Assembly (NCBI RefSeq): GCF_001279725.1
Contig: NZ_LGDE01000425.1
Location: 98,489-162,488 of the forward strand
Source of the DNA: Streptomyces sp. WM4235
Lineage (GTDB): Bacteria; Actinomycetota; Actinomycetes; Streptomycetales; Streptomycetaceae
Direction of reading: 5' to 3'
DNA: 64,000 nucleotides
Shown in pieces: positions 59,960 through 64,000 of this stretch (position 1 is its first letter; every line of letters begins with the position of its first letter). The notes under the pieces are model-generated. The model worked only from the letters and a program-made list of their open reading frames with translations, was not told the origin of the DNA and did not search any database. The position numbers were made by a program, and so were the translations under genes.

Positions 59960-62673
59960 CGTCGGTCTCCCGCTCTCAACTCGGTGGTGATCTGGCGCCG
60001 GCCGGACACCGCCGCCTCGGCGAGCACGGTCAGGGCCACCAGCGCGGCAAGGCCCAGTGACTGCACCAGCACGGGTCGGACGAGGACGCCCAGCCCGGTC
60101 GGGACCGAGGAGCCGACCAGCGTCGTCAGGTCCACCGCCGGACCCAGCAGGGCGACCGCGGCGACCGCGATCAGGCCGCCGCCGAGTGCGGCGGTGACCG
60201 CCTGCGGCAGCGATTCGACGAGGATCAGCGCCACGCCCTGCCGGGGCCGCAGGCCCATGGTGCGCAGTCGGGCCAGAAGTGCGGCGCGTTCGGGCGTGGC
60301 CCGGGCCAGGGTGAGCAGGACGGCCAGCGCCGCGAAGCCGGCCGCGCCGGCCAAGGAGGCCCGGAACACGCGGCTCGCGGACCGCTGGAGGGGGTCGTCG
60401 GCGAGCTTGGCGACGGTGGCGGCGCTCGTGCGGACGAGGTAGCGGTCGGCCGCCGGGCCGGCGTGGGTGCGAACCACCTCGCGCAGGGCCCCGTCGTCGA
60501 TGCTTCCCACCGCGAGCCAGTGGGTGGGCGGGGCGCCCTTGGGGATCCTGGCGGTGGCCGTGCCCGCCGGCAACACGATGACGCCCTTGCCGGAGCCCTG
60601 TAGGAGGGGCGTGCCGTCGATCCGGGCGACGGGCTTCGCGAGCAGCTCCTCGTCGTTGGCGAAGCGCACGCGGTGGGTTCCGTCGGTGACCTTCCCGACC
60701 AGGTCCTCGCTGAACAGCGCGGGGATGGCGGCGGGGGATCCGCCGGCGAGCAGGGCGGGATCGAACCGTCCGCGTCCGACGGTCCGCGAGATCTCCGCGT
60801 AGGCCACCGGGTCGGCGACGATCACCGTGACCTTGACGGAGCCCCGGTCGGTGTCGAAGACGTACGCGTCGGCGTCCGCCCACAGGGTGAGCGAGGCCCG
60901 TACGCCGGGCAGTTCGCCGGCCGCCTTCGCGAGGGCCTTCGGGACGGGTACTCCCGCGGGTGAGGCGACCTGGGCGTCGCCGCCCACGTCGAGTCGGGCC
61001 ACCCGCTCCCGGGCGGACTCCACCCCCGCCAGCACGGTGGCCCCGAATCCGCCGGTGGTGACGGCGAGCAGCAGCGCGATCAGCGGCAGTACCGGGGGTC
61101 GTGCCCGATCCCCGGAACCGCGGGCCGCGCGGGTCGCCCCCAGGAAGCCCACCACACCGCGACGGCGACCCACCGCCCGCGCCAGCGCCCCGACGAGCGG
61201 CGGCTGGATCCGGGCCAGGAGCAGCCCGCCCGCGAGCGCCAGCAGCAGCGGGGCCGCGACGAGCAGCGGGTCGACGCCCTGCCCCGCCGGGGCGACGCCG
61301 CGTTCGCGGACCTCGAACACCGCCGCGCCGGTCGCGGCGAACACGAGCAGCTCCGCGACCAGTCGGCGGCGGGGGGCGGGCGGCCGCGGCGGCGACAGCA
61401 GCACGAACACCCGCACGGGAAAGGCGGTCAGCAGCACGAGCGTGACCGCCGCCGCGGCGAGGAGGGCGGGCAGCAGACGGGGAGTGGGCAACAGCAGCAC
61501 GGCGGCGGCCGTCGCGAGCGCCGCCGCCGGGAGCACCGGGACGGCTCCTTCCGCCAGCACCCGGCGGACGATGGAGGAGCGCGAGCCGCCCCGCGCGAGC
61601 AGCAACCGCAGTTCGGCGAGCCGCCGGTCCCCGCTCAGTCCGGCGGCGAGGAAGAACACGACGAGGGCGACGCCGACGACTCCGGCGGGCCCGATCGCGG
61701 CGAGCGGCGCGGCGGCCTGCCGGCGGGCCTCGGCCCGGGCGAGCAACTCGGGCAGCCGCGAGGTGATCCGCAGGTCGGGCCGGCGGGATTCGAGGGTCAG
61801 GTCGGTGGCGGTGGGACCGGCCACGTAGGAGGCGACGGCCTCCTTGACCGCGGGCAGCCGGTCGGCGCGCAGGATGTCGGTGTCCACCGGCAACCGCCAG
61901 AAGAACTCGGCGCGTTCGCCCCAGGACGCCAACCGGTCGGCGCCGTCGGGCCCGACCACGGCGGAGGTCTGCCAGTACTGCTTGCGGGTGCCGTTGAGGC
62001 AGGCGCGGGTCGCGCACAGCAGGTCGGTCCAGAAGGGGTCGGCCGGGTCGTCGACGCGGTACACGCCGACGATCTCGGCGCTGAGCGGCCCCGAGATGCT
62101 CGGAGTGGGGTCCAGGACCGTGCCGACCTTGACGCCGAGGGTGTCGGCGGCTCCCTGGGACAGGGCGATCGGGATCGGCCCCTCCGGCGTGCCACCGTCG
62201 GGCCAGCGACCGTCGACGAGGCGGGTGTGGGCGGAGAGGTCGCGCAGGTAGAGCAGGCTCATCTGCGGCGCCACCTCGTAGGGGCTCGGCAGCCCCGGGT
62301 TCGTCAGGGTCCGCGGTTTGACGGCGCGGGTGCCCGACACGGGGCCGTCGGGCGCCACCGCGAAGTCCTTCCCGGTGCGGGACAGCAGGAGGGACCGTAC
62401 GGAGTCGAGCCCCTCGGGTGTGCGGGCACCGGGCTCGGCCCGGGCGGTGGCGAGCAGGCTCGTGAAGCCGGGCCCCTGGTCCCGCAGGAAGGACCGCAGG
62501 GCCTGGTCGGAGCCGCGGTCCAGGGCGCGCGGCAGACCGGCGGCGAGCAGCACCGCGACGAACGCCAGGACGGCGCCCAGCAGGGTGGTCAGCGGCGCGG
62601 CCCGCAACCGGGTCCGCACCCACGGCGCGGGGCGGGTGTGCGGGGGCGGCGGCGCGGAGGCCGGGCTGGTCAC
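59956..62673 (-). CDS. FtsX-family ABC exporter permease
   Basis: 905 residues. Ten or so predicted membrane segments arranged as two FtsX cores separated by extracytoplasmic domains: PLTTLLGAVLAFVAVLLAAGLP at the N-terminus, then AIGPAGVVGVALVVFFLAAGLSG, ALLLAVTTGGFGATVLAG, and AALAGAAGFAALAVLLTLARA near the end. Large extracytoplasmic loops (about 65-325 and 555-760). GTG start overlaps the stop of the next gene by 4 bases (GTGA). It pairs with the ATPase. Substrate unknown; its operon includes a condensation-domain protein. Confidence 0.9.
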   Translation of the reverse strand: MTSPASAPPPPHTRPAPWVRTRLRAAPLTTLLGAVLAFVAVLLAAGLPRALDRGSDQALRSFLRDQGPGFTSLLATARAEPGARTPEGLDSVRSLLLSRTGKDFAVAPDGPVSGTRAVKPRTLTNPGLPSPYEVAPQMSLLYLRDLSAHTRLVDGRWPDGGTPEGPIPIALSQGAADTLGVKVGTVLDPTPSISGPLSAEIVGVYRVDDPADPFWTDLLCATRACLNGTRKQYWQTSAVVGPDGADRLASWGERAEFFWRLPVDTDILRADRLPAVKEAVASYVAGPTATDLTLESRRPDLRITSRLPELLARAEARRQAAAPLAAIGPAGVVGVALVVFFLAAGLSGDRRLAELRLLLARGGSRSSIVRRVLAEGAVPVLPAAALATAAAVLLLPTPRLLPALLAAAAVTLVLLTAFPVRVFVLLSPPRPPAPRRRLVAELLVFAATGAAVFEVRERGVAPAGQGVDPLLVAAPLLLALAGGLLLARIQPPLVGALARAVGRRRGVVGFLGATRAARGSGDRARPPVLPLIALLLAVTTGGFGATVLAGVESARERVARLDVGGDAQVASPAGVPVPKALAKAAGELPGVRASLTLWADADAYVFDTDRGSVKVTVIVADPVAYAEISRTVGRGRFDPALLAGGSPAAIPALFSEDLVGKVTDGTHRVRFANDEELLAKPVARIDGTPLLQGSGKGVIVLPAGTATARIPKGAPPTHWLAVGSIDDGALREVVRTHAGPAADRYLVRTSAATVAKLADDPLQRSASRVFRASLAGAAGFAALAVLLTLARATPERAALLARLRTMGLRPRQGVALILVESLPQAVTAALGGGLIAVAAVALLGPAVDLTTLVGSSVPTGLGVLVRPVLVQSLGLAALVALTVLAEAAVSGRRQITTELRAGDRR

Positions 62674-64000
62674 ATGTCCTCCACGTGCCGCAGCCGGGCG
62701 GCTGCGCTCAGGGCGTTGCGGTTGCGCCGGCCGCCGAGCACGGTCGACAGCAACGGCACGGCGGCGATGCCCGCGACCAGCAGCAGCGTCGTGGTGACGG
62801 GCAGATCCACCAGAACCTCCGGGACCGGCCGGCGCGCCCCCGGCGTCAGCACCACCAACGGCACCGTCAGGTGCACGATGGCGGCCCCCAGCACGAGACC
62901 GACCCCCGCTCCGAGGCCGACCAGGACACCGCTCTCGACGGCGGCCGTCCGGGCCGGCGCCCGACGCGGCGCGCCCAGTGCCAGCAGCACGGCGAACTCC
63001 CCGGACCGTTCCTGCGCGTTCGCCGCGGCGGAGGCCGCGAAGCCGATCGCCGCCAGGACCGCGCAGGCGAGCGCGAGCGCGGCGAGGGCGGCCTGTGGTC
63101 CCGCGCTCAGCGGGTCGTCGAGCAGTCCCGCGACGACCTCCTCGCGCAGCCGCACCTCATGGACCCCCGCGCCCGCCCGCAGCGCCGCGGCGGCCCGGGC
63201 CGGGCCGGGGTCGTCGGCGGAGGCGGCCGGCAGCCACCACTCGTCGGTCGGGGGGACCTGCTTGCCGCCCTGCGCGGCGAACAGCCGGCCGAGCGTGGCC
63301 AGGTCCACGGCCACGGCCGTGTCGCCGACCACGGGCAGGATGTCCACCGCGGAGGTGATCCGGACCGGCAGTGAATCGCCGCCCAGGGGGACGGTCACCA
63401 GGTCGCCGACGTCGGCGCCGATGGCACGGAGGTACGCGTGCGTGGCGACGCCGGGGACCTCGGTGGCGGGCGGGCCGCCCGCGGTCGCGGAGATCCGGAC
63501 CGGGCCGGTCGTGTCGCGCGGGTCCTGGTAGCGCATCCGTACCAACGCCCCGCCGCCCTCCCGGAGCACGCCGGGCCGAGCCCCGTTCGTCGTGGTCGGG
63601 GCCGTCAGGTGCCAGGCCGGCGCGACCGCCTCCACCCGCGCGGCCGGGCCGTCCCGGGTGTCCGAGACGGCGACACCGCGCACCGTCACCTCCCCGCCGA
63701 CCTGCTTGGGCGAGCCGTAGGGCCGGGTGTCGGGGGAGAAGGTGACGACGAAGCCGATGATGCTCAACGGGCCGGCGGCGGATCCGATCGGGGCGTCGGC
63801 CAGGGCGTCGACGTCGACCGAGACGATGGTGGGGCCGTTCGCGGGGAGTTGACGCGTCGGCGCCCGGTACGTCAGCCCGAACCGGTCGCGCAGCAGTACG
63901 CCGATACCGGGGCTGCCGGGCTCGTCCGCGGAGTCCAGGGACACGTCGATGTCGATCCGTCGCGGCTGCCCGGGCAGGGTGATCCCGTTCGCGGCGGGGG
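62670..64000 (-). CDS. FtsX-family permease, N-terminus beyond the window
   Basis: About 443 residues are visible and the frame remains open at the window edge, so the start lies outside. The visible part has an extracytoplasmic region (GPTIVSVDVDALADAPIG, VVTFSPDTRPYGSPKQ) followed by membrane segments (ALAALALACAVLAAIGFAASA, GVLVGLGAGVGLVLGAAIVHLTV, LPVTTTLLLVAGIAAVPLLS). It overlaps the next permease by 4 bases. It probably forms part of the same exporter complex. Confidence 0.85.
   Translation of the reverse strand, partial: PAANGITLPGQPRRIDIDVSLDSADEPGSPGIGVLLRDRFGLTYRAPTRQLPANGPTIVSVDVDALADAPIGSAAGPLSIIGFVVTFSPDTRPYGSPKQVGGEVTVRGVAVSDTRDGPAARVEAVAPAWHLTAPTTTNGARPGVLREGGGALVRMRYQDPRDTTGPVRISATAGGPPATEVPGVATHAYLRAIGADVGDLVTVPLGGDSLPVRITSAVDILPVVGDTAVAVDLATLGRLFAAQGGKQVPPTDEWWLPAASADDPGPARAAAALRAGAGVHEVRLREEVVAGLLDDPLSAGPQAALAALALACAVLAAIGFAASAAANAQERSGEFAVLLALGAPRRAPARTAAVESGVLVGLGAGVGLVLGAAIVHLTVPLVVLTPGARRPVPEVLVDLPVTTTLLLVAGIAAVPLLSTVLGGRRNRNALSAAARLRHVEDM

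Noticed and set aside
1..64000. mobile elements, tRNA or rRNA genes
   Set aside because: Read on both strands, I saw no transposase, integrase, terminal inverted repeats or cloverleaf-like segment; a computed scan (tRNAscan-SE, ISfinder) would be needed to exclude them fully.

Overview
The window reads as chromosomal DNA of a Streptomyces or close relative. It has very high G+C with strong third-position G/C bias and GTG/TTG starts. It is rich in secreted carbohydrate-active enzymes, lipoproteins, WYL/ROK/LacI/TetR/MarR regulators, a P450-ferredoxin pair and an ECF sigma factor with a DGPF partner. I see no rRNA, tRNA, CRISPR array, insertion sequence or phage module. The assignment rests on gene content and codon bias, not on a database match.

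Layout. 0-14 kb: secreted GH5 enzyme, a large secreted propeller/LamG/DNRLRE protein, a DUF3224-WYL divergent pair with a clear operator, small hypothetical genes, a P-loop kinase, a MerR regulator, a lipoprotein facing a peptidoglycan-binding protein, an SDR enzyme, and a stand-alone Rnl2/DraRnl-like RNA ligase. 14-30 kb is a saccharolytic island: GH3 glucosidase with its LacI regulator; a ROK regulator facing a sugar ABC importer (binding protein and two permeases, no ATPase) coupled to a GH1 glucosidase; a quinone oxidoreductase; then three secreted proteins (GH2-like with a discoidin domain, DUF1996, and a beta-helix protein with a discoidin domain). The same LacI-type palindrome stands before the GH3 gene and before the DUF1996-GH2 pair, so one regulator may control both.

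30.5-35.2 kb carries the most striking system. It is a two-gene, translationally coupled RNA-repair operon. The first protein is an RNA ligase fused to a C-terminal P-loop kinase. The second, 970 residues, strings together an MJ1316-type RNA-end recognition domain, an EEP nuclease/phosphatase, a 2H phosphoesterase and a poly(A)-polymerase-like nucleotidyltransferase. Together they hold nearly every activity needed to heal and reseal RNA with 2',3'-cyclic-phosphate and 5'-OH ends.

35-50 kb: TIGR03086-type protein facing a second WYL regulator, NAD(P)-binding protein, a double SUKH (SMI1/KNR4) protein, a second copy of the 10.3 kb lipoprotein family, VanW protein, Nudix, SRPBCC and GNAT proteins, DEAD-box helicase with MarR regulator, cold-shock protein, and a DUF1304-TetR pair. 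50-57 kb: BtrH-like protein, P450 plus 3Fe-4S ferredoxin, a frameshifted molybdopterin-domain lipoprotein coupled to a Tat-exported DyP peroxidase, a DoxX-like protein, and a DGPF protein with an ECF42-type sigma factor whose promoter can be read directly. 57-64 kb: a tightly coupled FtsX-type ABC exporter (two permeases, the first cut by the window edge, and an ATPase with an AbrB-like tail) followed by a free-standing condensation-domain protein. Short tandem repeats of 15-25 bp recur in at least four gaps and resemble an in-frame linker expansion in the GH3 enzyme.
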